A stretch of DNA of 64,000 nt from Aromatoleum aromaticum EbN1. GTDB taxonomy: Bacteria > Pseudomonadota > Gammaproteobacteria > Burkholderiales > Rhodocyclaceae. The stretch covers positions 124,001 through 188,000 of the forward strand of contig NC_006823.1 of assembly GCF_000025965.1 (NCBI RefSeq). Direction: 5' to 3'. A program made the translations under genes and the position numbers. Positions 1-7,680 of the stretch are shown in pieces. Every line of letters begins with the position of its first letter. Position 1 is the first letter of the stretch. The notes under the pieces are model-generated. The model saw nothing but the letters and a program-made list of their open reading frames with translations. It made no database searches and was not told where the DNA came from.

Positions 1-2
1 AA

Positions 3-137
3 ACCATCGGCTCCCTCTGCCAGTCAGGGGAAGTGGCTCGGTATTGGGCGTATGCCCTGGCGGGCCTGGTGGCGTCCAAGTCGGCTCGGACCGTCGCCAG
101 CATTGTCGAGGAATTCGACCTAATCGATGCAGAATAG
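3..137 (+). CDS. C-terminal fragment of an unknown protein (5' end outside window)
   Basis: An open frame enters from the left edge and stops with TAG at 135-137. The 44 visible residues are rich in Ala, Val and Arg, include a segment ALAGLVASKSARTVASIV, and end in an acidic tail. No family is recognised. It lies about 95 bases before the next gene on the same strand. Confidence 0.45.
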   Translation, partial: TIGSLCQSGEVARYWAYALAGLVASKSARTVASIVEEFDLIDAE

Positions 138-232
138 GCGAAAAAGTCGACAGGCAACTGTTGTATAGGTCGTCATGTTCGACTAGAATAACCACATCAG
201 GTCGAGAACGCCGACATAGCAGGAGAACGCTC

Positions 233-595
233 ATGGCAGGTCTAGGTAGAGTGCAGGTGGCGGAAGTGCCGGAATGGACGTACGCACGCTCCAAGCCCAG
301 CAAGTACACCTTCTTCGCAGCGCTGGCGCTCGCCGGCCTGGAAGATCGCCACATTCGCCTGAATGCGGCGACTCAGCGCGCCTTACTCGGCGCTCCGGTG
401 TTCGGCCGGCGCGTCCTTCGCGTGGACAGCAAGACCGGGATGGTCCAGGTGATGTCCTCCACTTGCTTCGGCACCGACATCAATTCGGGCGACTACCCGC
501 CCTCCATCGTGCAGTTTGCCGCCGACCAGAAGAAGGCTTGCAACCCCGGCTTCTGGGGTGACGTGTATGTGCCGGCTGAGTTGCTGCAGTCATAG
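233..595 (+). CDS. hypothetical protein, 120 aa
   Basis: The ATG at 233 follows an AGGAGA Shine-Dalgarno site with good spacing, so I prefer it to a longer upstream frame. The protein has no recognised domain. It contains a basic, aromatic N-terminal third and two cysteines (in SSTCFGTD and KKACNPGFW) and has no signal peptide or membrane span. It belongs to a run of small plus-strand genes with individual ribosome binding sites, typical of accessory plasmid or phage-like DNA. Confidence 0.6.
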   Translation: MAGLGRVQVAEVPEWTYARSKPSKYTFFAALALAGLEDRHIRLNAATQRALLGAPVFGRRVLRVDSKTGMVQVMSSTCFGTDINSGDYPPSIVQFAADQKKACNPGFWGDVYVPAELLQS

Positions 596-621
596 CGGAA
601 ACATACCAAGGAAATGTGAAC

Positions 622-867
622 ATGCCAAAACTCTTCGGATTCTCTGCACTGCAACTGCTGGGCACACTCTTGGTAGCCGGTGCAGTAATGCACTTTGTCG
701 GGGCATTTGCTGCCTTTCTGATTGTTGCCCTGATTTCCGCCGCTATCCACTTCCGGGCCATCAAGGCGCAACGCCCGGAGGCCGCTTGGGAAATTACAGA
801 ACAAGGCACGCGGGAACTTTGGAACGACGGCCCCAGGGCGCCGACTCGCCGAGAGATTAAGCCGTAA
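622..867 (+). CDS. small membrane protein, 81 aa
   Basis: Residues about 8-45 form one long or two closely spaced hydrophobic segments (LLGTLLVAGAVMHFVGAFAA, then a second stretch ending near IHF). A charged cytoplasmic-type tail follows. AAGGA precedes the start at suitable distance; a GTG six bases upstream is an alternative. No family is recognised. It sits between two other small genes on the same strand. Confidence 0.55.
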   Translation: MPKLFGFSALQLLGTLLVAGAVMHFVGAFAAFLIVALISAAIHFRAIKAQRPEAAWEITEQGTRELWNDGPRAPTRREIKP

Positions 868-889
868 TACTGACCAGGAAAAGGACGGC

Positions 890-1285
890 ATGGACATCGA
901 CGCCATCATCAGGGCCGCCAAGCTGGGCCGCGAGCGCAAAGACGCCCAGGTGGAAACCTGCACCGTGTTCGCAGCGGCGCTCTACGACGTGCTCTCCGCT
1001 CAAGGTATTCAATGCGAAATGGTGACCGTCGTGCCGAAGGGTCTCGAGGCATGGGCGCATGCCCTGGTGGCAGTCGCCGGCCGGTACTACGACTCAATGG
1101 GCGAGTTTTCTGCTGACATTTACCGAACCCGCGCCAAGATTCATCCGAAAGTGCGGTTCGAGCTTGATTACCGGGCCGACGCCCGCTGCGAATGCTACGA
1201 GCCCGAGTTTGACGAGCTGCACGCTTTCTTCGTCAACGTGCTAACCAAGACCCTACACGAGCCGGCTGCTGCAGTGGCAGCCTAA
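890..1285 (+). CDS. hypothetical protein, possible transglutaminase-like/papain-like fold, 131 aa
   Basis: The start follows a CCAGGAAAAGG ribosome-binding motif shared with several other small genes in this window. The protein shows a Cys at the start of a helix (C24, in ETCTVFAAAL), a His in a hydrophobic strand (H57, in WAHALVAV) and an Asp (D68, in GRYYDSMGEF). That C-H-D order and spacing resemble the catalytic triad of transglutaminase-like cysteine enzymes. The assignment rests on this pattern only. The C-terminus is Ala-rich. Substrate and role are unknown. Confidence 0.5.
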   Translation: MDIDAIIRAAKLGRERKDAQVETCTVFAAALYDVLSAQGIQCEMVTVVPKGLEAWAHALVAVAGRYYDSMGEFSADIYRTRAKIHPKVRFELDYRADARCECYEPEFDELHAFFVNVLTKTLHEPAAAVAA

Positions 1286-1302
1286 ACACCACGGGGAAGA
1301 AG

Positions 1303-1395
1303 ATGCGCCGAAACCATGACGATGCAATGCCCTGGGAGCGAGTGATTCCGCCTCTCTGGTGGCCCGCGGCTGGAATGTATAGGCACCTCGAATAA
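1303..1395 (+). pseudogene. small gene whose 3' end runs into an IS5-family element
   Basis: An ATG follows GGGGAAGAAG, and 30 codons are read before TAA. The last few codons (from about 1382) lie inside the inverted repeat of the IS, so the natural C-terminus has been replaced. The protein is Trp- and Pro-rich (PPLWWP) and unrecognised. Confidence 0.4.
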
Positions 1396-2658
1396 CCCGA
1401 GGTTTTGCATGAATTCCGCCGCGAGATGACGCACGCAACTGAACTCTGTTCATTTTCTTCAGCGAACCGCCATTTTGCTAGGCGGTGTCGCTCCGTTTTC
1501 TCTTCGAATCGCCCTGGAAACCGGCGATTCGACCCATTTCGGGCGTCAAAAAGCCTCGATTCCGGCCTTCTGGAAGTACACCAGCCGCTTCAGGTTGTAG
1601 CAGGCGGCCATCATCGTCATCGTAAAGTTCGCTCGCGCCTGGCCGATCGTGCGAACCATCTTGCCACCCATCTGATCGATGGCCGCGAACACGTGCTCGA
1701 CCCGGGCGCGCGTCTTGGCGATACGGTGATTACGCCCTTGCTGACACTCAGACAGCGGCTTGTTGCGCGTACCCTTTCTCTGAATCTGGTTCCGGTAACC
1801 CTTGTCCTTCAACCAGTCTTCACGCCCCTTGGACGTGTAGCCCCGGTCCGCATAGACGTCTCGGCTCGTGTTCAGGGTGTAGAACACGCTCTCGAAGTGC
1901 TGGCTGTCGTGGATGCTGGCCGTACCCGTCTCGATCTTGCGGATGACCTTGTACTTCTTGTCGACGTTGATCGAGAGCTTGTAGCCGAAGTGACTCTTGC
2001 CGTGCTTCTTGGTCCAGGTGGCATCGGTGTCTTTCTGGCGCCGTTTGGCCGGTTTCCAGTCGGCCGGCATCGCCCCTTCCTTGACGAGCTTGTTCTCTTC
2101 ACGGCTGTTGCGTTGCTTGGGCGCGGGCACCAGCGTGGCGTCGATGATCTGACCACCGCGGGCGATGAAACCGCGCTTGAGCAGTTGGGCCGACACGCCG
2201 TCGAACAAGACCTTCGCGCCGGCTTCACCGATGCGATTCTCGAACGTCCACACCGTCGTTCGATCCGGAATATTGATCGCGCTGGCCAACCCGCAGAAGC
2301 GCTTGTAGCTCATCCGGTCAAGCAACTGATACTCCATCTGTTCGTCCGACAGGTTGTACAGCCGCTTCAACACCAGAATGCGTACCATCGTCTCGGTCGG
2401 ATACGGCGGACGACCGCCTTGCGGACTCACCGGACGCGGCGCCACCCGATCCACTTCCGCCGCCAACGCCCCGAAGTCGATGTACGACTCGATTTCGGCC
2501 AGTGGATCTCCGAGCGTGTCGATCTTCTTGCGGTGATGCTCGTCGGCGAACAGGTCGGTCTTGATGGCGGTGCGTTTCTTCGTGGCTGGCGGCAGAGAAC
2601 GAAATCAGGACAATCCAATTTTACCAATCACAGAGGTGCCGAGGTTTTTCGAGGCGCC
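1382..2658 (-). mobile_element. IS5-family insertion sequence, copy 1 (about 1277 bp)
   Basis: The element is bounded by imperfect terminal inverted repeats. The right end read inward is GGCGCCTCGAAAAACCTCG and the left end is GGCACCTCGAATAACCC. It carries one transposase gene on the minus strand. Its transposase is highly similar to that of a second copy at 26.6-27.7 kb. A clear target duplication was not seen at the flanks. Both flanking small genes (1303-1395 and 2605-2997) are truncated at the boundaries, so the insertion may have been accompanied by a deletion. Confidence 0.8.
1546..2595 (-). CDS. IS5-family transposase, 349 codons, probable CTG start
   Basis: This is a DDE transposase with an N-terminal DUF772-type region (DEQMEYQLLDRMSYKRF) followed by a DDE_Tnp_1 catalytic domain (GGQIIDATLVPAP, then VYADRGYTSKGRED and RARVEHVFAAI). 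The second copy in the window is the same length and starts with TTG CCT. Here the aligned codon is CTG CCG, and an in-frame stop lies just upstream. The nearest conventional alternative is a TTG at 2466, which would lose about 43 conserved N-terminal residues. The CTG start is an inference from the alignment of the two copies. Confidence 0.85.
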   Translation of the reverse strand: MPPATKKRTAIKTDLFADEHHRKKIDTLGDPLAEIESYIDFGALAAEVDRVAPRPVSPQGGRPPYPTETMVRILVLKRLYNLSDEQMEYQLLDRMSYKRFCGLASAINIPDRTTVWTFENRIGEAGAKVLFDGVSAQLLKRGFIARGGQIIDATLVPAPKQRNSREENKLVKEGAMPADWKPAKRRQKDTDATWTKKHGKSHFGYKLSINVDKKYKVIRKIETGTASIHDSQHFESVFYTLNTSRDVYADRGYTSKGREDWLKDKGYRNQIQRKGTRNKPLSECQQGRNHRIAKTRARVEHVFAAIDQMGGKMVRTIGQARANFTMTMMAACYNLKRLVYFQKAGIEAF

Positions 2659-2997
2659 CTTAAGATCCAGCTCGGCAAGCTCTGGCTCAATGGGCACCTC
2701 GGCAAAGAACGGCAGGGTTCCCATCAGATCACCTAAAGTCCGGGGATCGTGTCGAGCCAAACATGCAAAAGGCTCGGCCTCGGTGCAGCGCCCCGATTCG
2801 GCCAGGCGCAACAGGACCCTGCCCAGCACATCGTTGTCGCCAGCTGCGCTGCACGACCGAAGAACATCGTCAACGATCGTGCTATGCGTGACGACAAAAC
2901 GCTTACAGCTTCTACACGGCTCACCTTGCTCCGCCCTAAGGGCTGCTTCGGTGTCCTCAGAGAGGTGCATTCCTGACATTACTGATTTAGTACTCAT
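2605..2997 (-). pseudogene. unknown gene truncated by IS5 copy 1
   Basis: The open frame reads 130 codons, but roughly the last 17 (from ASKNLG onward) are encoded by the IS terminus at 2605-2658. The original C-terminus is therefore lost. The body has a CRSC motif and an Asp/Leu-rich middle, and no family is recognised. The start at 2997 is a best guess (MSTKSVMSGM). Confidence 0.5.
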
Positions 2998-3077
2998 CGA
3001 CTTCTTCCCTCCTTGGGATGTGGTTGGACGGCACTCAGCAATGCGATTCGGGCGGTGAGAAAAGAGACGGATAAGTC

Positions 3078-3102
3078 CAAAAAAAACCCGGCATAGCCGG
3101 GT
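3078..3102 (-). terminator. rho-independent terminator
   Basis: On the minus strand, ACCCGGC and GCCGGGT form a 7-bp stem around a three-base loop, followed by a run of eight T. It lies about 30 bases after the stop of the SLOG-like gene. Confidence 0.8.
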
Positions 3103-3132
3103 CCGCTGGGCGATAAAGGCGCTTTATTGCAA

Positions 3133-3657
3133 TCACATTTCCATTTCCAAGAAACCACGCAAACGGACCAAAGCGTCACCTGTTGCGATGTTGAAGACAG
3201 GAATGTCGTGTCGTGACGCAAGCGCAATCGCTTGACCGGTGCCTCCAGTTAGTTGGGTGCGACCCTGCTCATCCTCGACGCCATCCGGCGTCCAGCACAA
3301 AACGAAGTCGACGGGGCTGGCAAGGTCCGTTCCCAAAATTTGATAGCAATTTCGTGCCATGAGTCTCCGGGCGGGGCTGCTCAGCCGCTCCCATCGAGGA
3401 TGCAGGCTTGCCGCGAGGGCGAGCGCCTTGTTGCAAACGGTCTGAAACTCCGATTGCCGTCCGTTGAAGCCAGGCCAGGGCAAGTAGAGCTCCTTGCGGC
3501 AGCAGCCCTCTTCAAAGGCCGTGTCCGCGCCGTTGGCGCCGCCACTGCGCAGGGTGTAGCCCAAAAGCTCAAGACGAGTCGCGCAGCGCCGCATGAGGTC
3601 AAGAACAGGTTCCGGGGTGGCACGTGAGCCCACGCCGGCGTACAGCATCGATTTCAT
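3133..3657 (-). CDS. SLOG-superfamily (DprA/LOG-like Rossmann) protein, 174 aa
   Basis: The N-terminus MLYAGVGSRATPEPVLDLM is followed by TLRSGGANGADTAFEEG, the glycine-rich nucleotide-binding signature of SLOG proteins found in phages and plasmids. A further conserved-looking segment, DFVLCWTPDG, is followed by GGTGQAIALASRHDIPVFN. In this family such proteins are thought to bind nucleotides or nucleotide-derived ligands, and the role here is unknown. AGGAGG precedes the ATG. A strong terminator follows. Confidence 0.7.
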   Translation of the reverse strand: MKSMLYAGVGSRATPEPVLDLMRRCATRLELLGYTLRSGGANGADTAFEEGCCRKELYLPWPGFNGRQSEFQTVCNKALALAASLHPRWERLSSPARRLMARNCYQILGTDLASPVDFVLCWTPDGVEDEQGRTQLTGGTGQAIALASRHDIPVFNIATGDALVRLRGFLEMEM

Positions 3658-3713
3658 GAGGGCATCCTCCTGGTTAGATCAGCGAGGAGGAAAGGCTGCG
3701 AATGAACTGCGAA

Positions 3714-3752
3714 AATTGACATCCTCCCCGGCCTCTTGACGGGGCTTCTCAG
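3714..3752. repeat. possible IS200/IS605-type end remnant
   Basis: The segment TTGACATCCTCCCCGG, then a short loop and CGGGGCTTCTCAGG, resembles the hairpin-bearing ends of IS200/IS605 (IS1341-type) elements. The stem is CCCCG/CGGGG. No TnpA or TnpB gene is present nearby, so at most a remnant is left. This is a similarity from memory, not a database match. Confidence 0.3.
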
Positions 3753-3769
3753 GCAATCTGGTGAGCCCT

Positions 3770-4426
3770 CTAGCTAGCTTTCTTGCGAACCGCACGGGCT
3801 AAATGACGTACGCCTCCCCGAACAACCGCCACCCCCCGCCCCCCGAACGAATACCCCCAGAGGAGCTGCCAGAGCGTGGGGCTGGCCATTGGCAGCCAGA
3901 TCACAGCCGCTTTCGCAGCGATGGTGTCTTGCTGTCGTAGAACCTGCTCGATGGCTTTCTTCTCGCGCCAATCGTCCCGGCCGCGGGCGCCCCAATACCG
4001 AAAGCTCTTCAGTTCAACGACAACGGAGGAGCCGTCCTTGGTAGCAATCAGATCGATGTCACCTCCTCTATGCAGCCGCTGCCCGAGGGCAACGGTGTAC
4101 CCGTCTGACTCGAGCGCAGTTTTCGCCAACTGGCCGCACTTTGCCTCGACGTGCTGCCCGTGCTGACGTACCTGGGCTCGCCGGTGTTGATTCGCTGCCA
4201 GCACCGCGAGTGCGGCACATAAAATGACGTTAGCCTGAAGTCCAAGATCCACGACAGGGATCACGGCGTTGGCGGTCGCTGCCGTCAGAGCGCCAATAAA
4301 TAGATTCCGTCTGCGCAGATTGTTGCGCCATGGCTCGAAAGCGGGTTTCTCTCGATTCAACCGAATCGCCTCCTTGTGACATTGCTTTGCCTTGCGCCCC
4401 CGAAGCGTCGCACAGCCTCCTCCCAA
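3770..4426 (-). CDS. membrane-anchored nuclease-like protein (PD-(D/E)XK, NERD-like), 218 aa
   Basis: A hydrophobic region at about residues 40-80 (LFIGALTAATANAVIPVV and ANVILCAALAVLAA) suggests one or two membrane spans. The domain after it contains GGDIDLIATKDGSSVVVELK, the D...ExK pattern of PD-(D/E)XK nucleases and NERD domains. The first 25 codons overlap the upstream DUF1566 gene, so the true start may be internal. No partner gene fixes its role. Confidence 0.55.
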   Translation of the reverse strand: MGGGCATLRGRKAKQCHKEAIRLNREKPAFEPWRNNLRRRNLFIGALTAATANAVIPVVDLGLQANVILCAALAVLAANQHRRAQVRQHGQHVEAKCGQLAKTALESDGYTVALGQRLHRGGDIDLIATKDGSSVVVELKSFRYWGARGRDDWREKKAIEQVLRQQDTIAAKAAVIWLPMASPTLWQLLWGYSFGGRGVAVVRGGVRHLARAVRKKAS

Positions 4427-4842
4427 GTTATCCGAACCGCATTCCCAAGGCCTTTCCCCTGATTTTCATCCCACGCTTCGGCGATGACGAAGCGCTGCCA
4501 GAGAAGGCTTGTGCGCGAGTCGTAGATCGTCCCAGGTGGCCATTTCTCCATGATCCCCGTGCGCCGGCACAGCCGGACAAAGTGCCTGCACTCGGTCATC
4601 TCGGTATCAGGCTCTCCGATGGCGAAGTCGACAACCCATGCATGACCGGGATCATCTTCGCAAGGTGAGGATGTCCAGAACGTCGCCTTGGGGGTGTCAG
4701 GAAATGCGACTGGATCGATTGTTGGGCAGGCCTGGGTTTCATCGACGATGCTCAGCAACTCCTCCATCGTCGGCAGTCGCCATCCTTCGCGAACACCCTC
4801 AACTTCGGAAACAAGAACGAGGTCAGCCCTGTAGTCATTCAT
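4357..4842 (-). CDS. DUF1566-like (Lcl domain) protein, 161 aa
   Basis: The region GWRLPTMEELLSIVDE followed by ATFWTSSP and a later W-rich half (SLLWQRFVIAEAW, ITWEEAVRRF) is the layout of DUF1566/Lcl domains, which are lectin-like and often secreted. No signal peptide is visible, so this copy looks cytoplasmic. Its end overlaps the start of the NERD-like gene by about 70 bases. Confidence 0.55.
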   Translation of the reverse strand: MNDYRADLVLVSEVEGVREGWRLPTMEELLSIVDETQACPTIDPVAFPDTPKATFWTSSPCEDDPGHAWVVDFAIGEPDTEMTECRHFVRLCRRTGIMEKWPPGTIYDSRTSLLWQRFVIAEAWDENQGKGLGNAVRITWEEAVRRFGGARQSNVTRRRFG

Positions 4843-4922
4843 AGTTAAAAAACCGCGCGCGCGTTACGCCTGTGGATAACGTTTTGGATGCCGTGCTGGC
4901 ATTGGGATCTAAAATTGCCAGC

Positions 4923-4963
4923 GTGGGTGATATAACGAATGGGGTGTGGGTGATATAACGAAT
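4923..4963. repeat. two direct repeats of an 18-bp AT-rich motif
   Basis: GTGGGTGATATAACGAAT occurs at 4923-4940 and again at 4946-4963, a 23-bp spacing of about two helical turns. It lies in the promoter region between the minus-strand genes starting at 4842 and ending at 5033. The arrangement suits a paired operator or iteron for a dimeric DNA-binding protein. Confidence 0.6.
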
Positions 4964-5032
4964 CAATTCACAGGCACTGGCGCTTAAACGGGCTTCTTGG
5001 TCGCCAATTGGACATGCGAAAAGAGGCATCTT

Positions 5033-5977
5033 TTATTGAAAGGCCTCCCCTGATGCGAGCACTTCAACATCTGGCGCGATACCCCCAAAGGCCTCGAAAA
5101 GCTCGTTGACGATTCCTAGAAATTCTGTCACTGAGAATACAAGGTCCGAATCGAAAACCTCATCGGCTGTGCCTTCTCCTTCGGTCTTCCCATCGTTATC
5201 CCCGTAGTGGATTTTTGAGAATCCCAGGTCCTCGTCAGCGCTGCCGCAAGAGATGATGAATGACGTCGTTGATTCGTGGCGAAGGCCCAGTTTCACCGGC
5301 ACTTTCCCCTCAAGAAGATGCTCGCGTATCTCGGGGCGGTCGAGCTCAAGCGCGGTGTACCGCACCTTGCTTTTCTCGTGCGTAAGCTCGCAATGCTCCC
5401 CGAGCACGAACCCACCATCGCACTCGTTGTTCAGGAGCCATTCAGTCATTTTCAGGCTTGGTGGCTGAACCGTTCGAAGCTTCCGAAATGAAGGTCGCAT
5501 GCCTCGCTTCATGAAGCTGTCGGTGAAGACGCCATGAAAATCCTCTAGACACTTTGCCGAGGTGGTCAGGACGAGCAGCTGCTTCTTTGGGGGGATGAGA
5601 ACGCCAAACGTCTGCTTGATGCGGGTCGGCGCTCCAGGCAGCAGCGACTCGTAGACCTGCTCCTTGAGTGCCTTTCGCTCCTTGCGCGAGGGGGGACGGC
5701 CTTCCCTCTTCGTGGCGTCGGCTTCTGCAGCGGCAAGCTTCTTCTTGACCGTCGAGGCCGGAACGATCTTGGTTTCCTTTGAAAGGGCGAGAAGGAAGAT
5801 CGAGTCGACCGCATGCACCAAGGGGCCGTTCTCGAGTTCTCTCGGATTGACCCAGCCAAGATGATCGACATCGAGCTGACCGATGCCGCTGAACTTGCGG
5901 CTGGCCAGCACTTCCTCGAGCTCCTCTGGCGAGTGAGGACAGTCGCAGGAGAACACGAAGGCACTTCGAAGCAACAT
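5033..5977 (-). CDS. rdgC: recombination-associated protein RdgC
   Basis: The protein is 314 residues, matching the family length of about 300. The middle carries the RdgC hallmark region: LGWVNPRELENGPLVHAVDS, then TKIVPASTVKKKLAA and REGRPPSRKERKALKEQVYE, then TRIKQTFGVLIPPKKQLLVL. RdgC forms a ring on double-stranded DNA and modulates RecA. The gene is divergent from an annealing-protein gene and shares a regulatory region with it that contains a LexA-like box. Plasmid and phage homologues are common. Confidence 0.85.
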   Translation of the reverse strand: MLLRSAFVFSCDCPHSPEELEEVLASRKFSGIGQLDVDHLGWVNPRELENGPLVHAVDSIFLLALSKETKIVPASTVKKKLAAAEADATKREGRPPSRKERKALKEQVYESLLPGAPTRIKQTFGVLIPPKKQLLVLTTSAKCLEDFHGVFTDSFMKRGMRPSFRKLRTVQPPSLKMTEWLLNNECDGGFVLGEHCELTHEKSKVRYTALELDRPEIREHLLEGKVPVKLGLRHESTTSFIISCGSADEDLGFSKIHYGDNDGKTEGEGTADEVFDSDLVFSVTEFLGIVNELFEAFGGIAPDVEVLASGEAFQ

Positions 5978-6053
5978 GAAAGCATCCGCTGAAAGAATTG
6001 AATACGATTCTAACCGGAGTTATTGGAATCGTTCTCCGCATCCCGCTAAGATA

Positions 6054-6069
6054 CTGGTTATATGTACAG
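6054..6069. promoter_or_regulatory. LexA (SOS) box-like operator
   Basis: CTGGTTATATGTACAG matches the LexA consensus CTGT-N8-ACAG at seven of the eight conserved half-site bases, with an AT-rich centre. It lies 77 bases from the rdgC start and 91 bases from the annealing-protein start, so it could control both divergent recombination genes. Confidence 0.55.
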
Positions 6070-6159
6070 CAAAGGCGGTGCGATTTCACCTACGGATGCA
6101 TGCATCTCCTACTCGCAGTATCAGCAACCTTGCGTCGCATGATCAAAAAGGAGATTCAG

Positions 6160-6885
6160 ATGGATGAAGTGAGAAAGTCGATCTTCGACAACCTGTCGCA
6201 GATCCAGACATTCCCCTTTGAAGAAAAGAAAGGGAACCTGACGTACCTGTCCTGGGCGAACGCCTGGGGACTGGTGAAGAAGGCGGAGCCGGACGCCGCG
6301 TTCACCGTGGTGACGTTCGACGCGAACGGCATCAGGACCGAGGGGGGGCTGCCATACCAGAGAACCGATATCGGCTTCATGGTCTGGACTCGGGTCACCA
6401 TCGCCAAGGTGACCCAAGAGTGCTACTTGCCAGTGATGGATCACCGGAACAAGGCAAAGCAGGTCCCGGACATCCTCGACATCAACAACACGTTGATGCG
6501 GTGCCTCGTGAAGAACCTGGCCCTCTTTGGTTTAGGCCTTCACATTTACGCAGGCGAAGACATGCCCTTCGGGATGCCGACACATGCTTCCGAGGTTGAT
6601 CCTGAAACGGGAGAGATCAAGGAAACAACGAAAGTCCCTGTGGTATCGTCACAGTCGAAGGCAGGTGGTAACGGTACATCCTCAACCTTTGCTGCAGCAA
6701 TTGCCCGTGTTGGGAAGTTGCAGGCGGCCGAGATGTCGAATGCGAAGCGTATGGCTCCCATGCTGTTCCAGGGGGCTGAGCTCGAACGGTACCAGGAGGC
6801 GCTAGCAGCGCGGGAGAAGGAACTCGCCTCGCCCGTGACCGCAACAGCAGCTACGAGCGCAGCGCCGAGCGGCTTGCCGATCTGA
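6160..6885 (+). CDS. DUF1071/Sak-type single-strand annealing protein, 241 aa
   Basis: AAAAAGGAGATTCAG immediately precedes the ATG. The protein has the DUF1071 layout: KKGNLTYLSWANAWGLVKK near the N-terminus, then a beta-rich centre (AAFTVVTFD, PYQRTDIGFMVWTRVTI), then DINNTLMRCLVKNLALFGLG. DUF1071 proteins belong to the Rad52-like single-strand annealing group of phages and mobile elements. The C-terminal 60 residues are low-complexity Ala/Thr/Ser. It is divergent from rdgC and is followed directly by a terminator. Confidence 0.75.
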   Translation: MDEVRKSIFDNLSQIQTFPFEEKKGNLTYLSWANAWGLVKKAEPDAAFTVVTFDANGIRTEGGLPYQRTDIGFMVWTRVTIAKVTQECYLPVMDHRNKAKQVPDILDINNTLMRCLVKNLALFGLGLHIYAGEDMPFGMPTHASEVDPETGEIKETTKVPVVSSQSKAGGNGTSSTFAAAIARVGKLQAAEMSNAKRMAPMLFQGAELERYQEALAAREKELASPVTATAATSAAPSGLPI

Positions 6886-6912
6886 TCGGCGCTCACCGCA
6901 GACTTCAATCGG

Positions 6913-6946
6913 CCCGTCACTGATAATCTTTCAGTGGCGGGTTTTT
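6913..6946 (+). terminator. rho-independent terminator
   Basis: CCCGTCACTGA pairs with TCAGTGGCGGG (one internal mismatch) around a short loop, followed by TTTTT. It follows the annealing-protein gene. Confidence 0.85.
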
Positions 6947-6969
6947 ACGTTGACGGAGCTAGACGAACC

Positions 6970-7608
6970 TTGAAGAGCCAGAAGTTCGAGAAACTGGGGC
7001 GCGCACAAAAGCAATACCACCGGAACCACCCATGGGGCCTTTCAAGCAGCGGTCTGTACGTCCCGCACGACTACAGCGAGAAAACCGGTGCTGATCTTTC
7101 CTGGTGGGACGATGTCGGCTTCATCCTCAACAAGCGCCGCGTCATCGTCTGGTGGCAACACCCTCGCTACCTCTATTCGGAAGAGATTGGACGGCGGGCA
7201 CGGGCGCTTGCAGGAGACGACCCGAGTGACGGTTGGCTCTTCGAAGGCGGGACGAAGAACTACAAGCAAGTGGGACGTTCGCGAAAGAGGCTCGTGAGCT
7301 ACACGAGCAGGAAGCCGTCGGAAGCCCAGAAGCAGTACTACAGCGCGTGCAGGGAGATCGAGCAGCGCCTGACCGTCGAAGGGGTCGAGTTCGAGGTTGG
7401 GACATCCTGGAGCCGCGAGCGTTTGAGCTGGGCAACGGGCATCGAACTCATCGTTCCGCTCGAGGTGCGAGATGAAAAGGAACTGGCGGTTGTTGCGCAA
7501 CTTGCCCGCAAACTACTTTTGGGGCAGACCACGCTCCATGCTGAGTTCCCGGGATACCGTTACACCAGAGAGCATTGGCTTGCAGAAAGGCAGGCTATGC
7601 CAGGTTGA
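6970..7608 (+). CDS. hypothetical protein, 212 aa
   Basis: A longer frame opens with GTG at 6934, but that codon lies inside the terminator stem. A TTG at 6970 preceded by GGAG is the more credible start. The protein is basic and aromatic, with DLSWWDDVGFILNKRRVIVWWQHPR near the N-terminus and a RYTREHWLAERQ tail. No family is recognised. Confidence 0.5.
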   Translation: MKSQKFEKLGRAQKQYHRNHPWGLSSSGLYVPHDYSEKTGADLSWWDDVGFILNKRRVIVWWQHPRYLYSEEIGRRARALAGDDPSDGWLFEGGTKNYKQVGRSRKRLVSYTSRKPSEAQKQYYSACREIEQRLTVEGVEFEVGTSWSRERLSWATGIELIVPLEVRDEKELAVVAQLARKLLLGQTTLHAEFPGYRYTREHWLAERQAMPG

Positions 7609-7680
7609 GAAATGACCAACCGACGCATACACGGGGAACACTCTGAACGAATTGCCCGCGCTGTGGTTTGGTCCGAATCG

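Noticed and set aside
1405-2736. A 443-codon plus-strand frame over IS5 copy 1.
   Set aside because: It is antisense to the transposase and has shadow-frame composition.
6934-6969. GTG start at 6934 for the 7.0 kb hypothetical gene.
   Set aside because: The codon lies in the 3' arm of a strong terminator; the TTG at 6970 with GGAG upstream is more credible.
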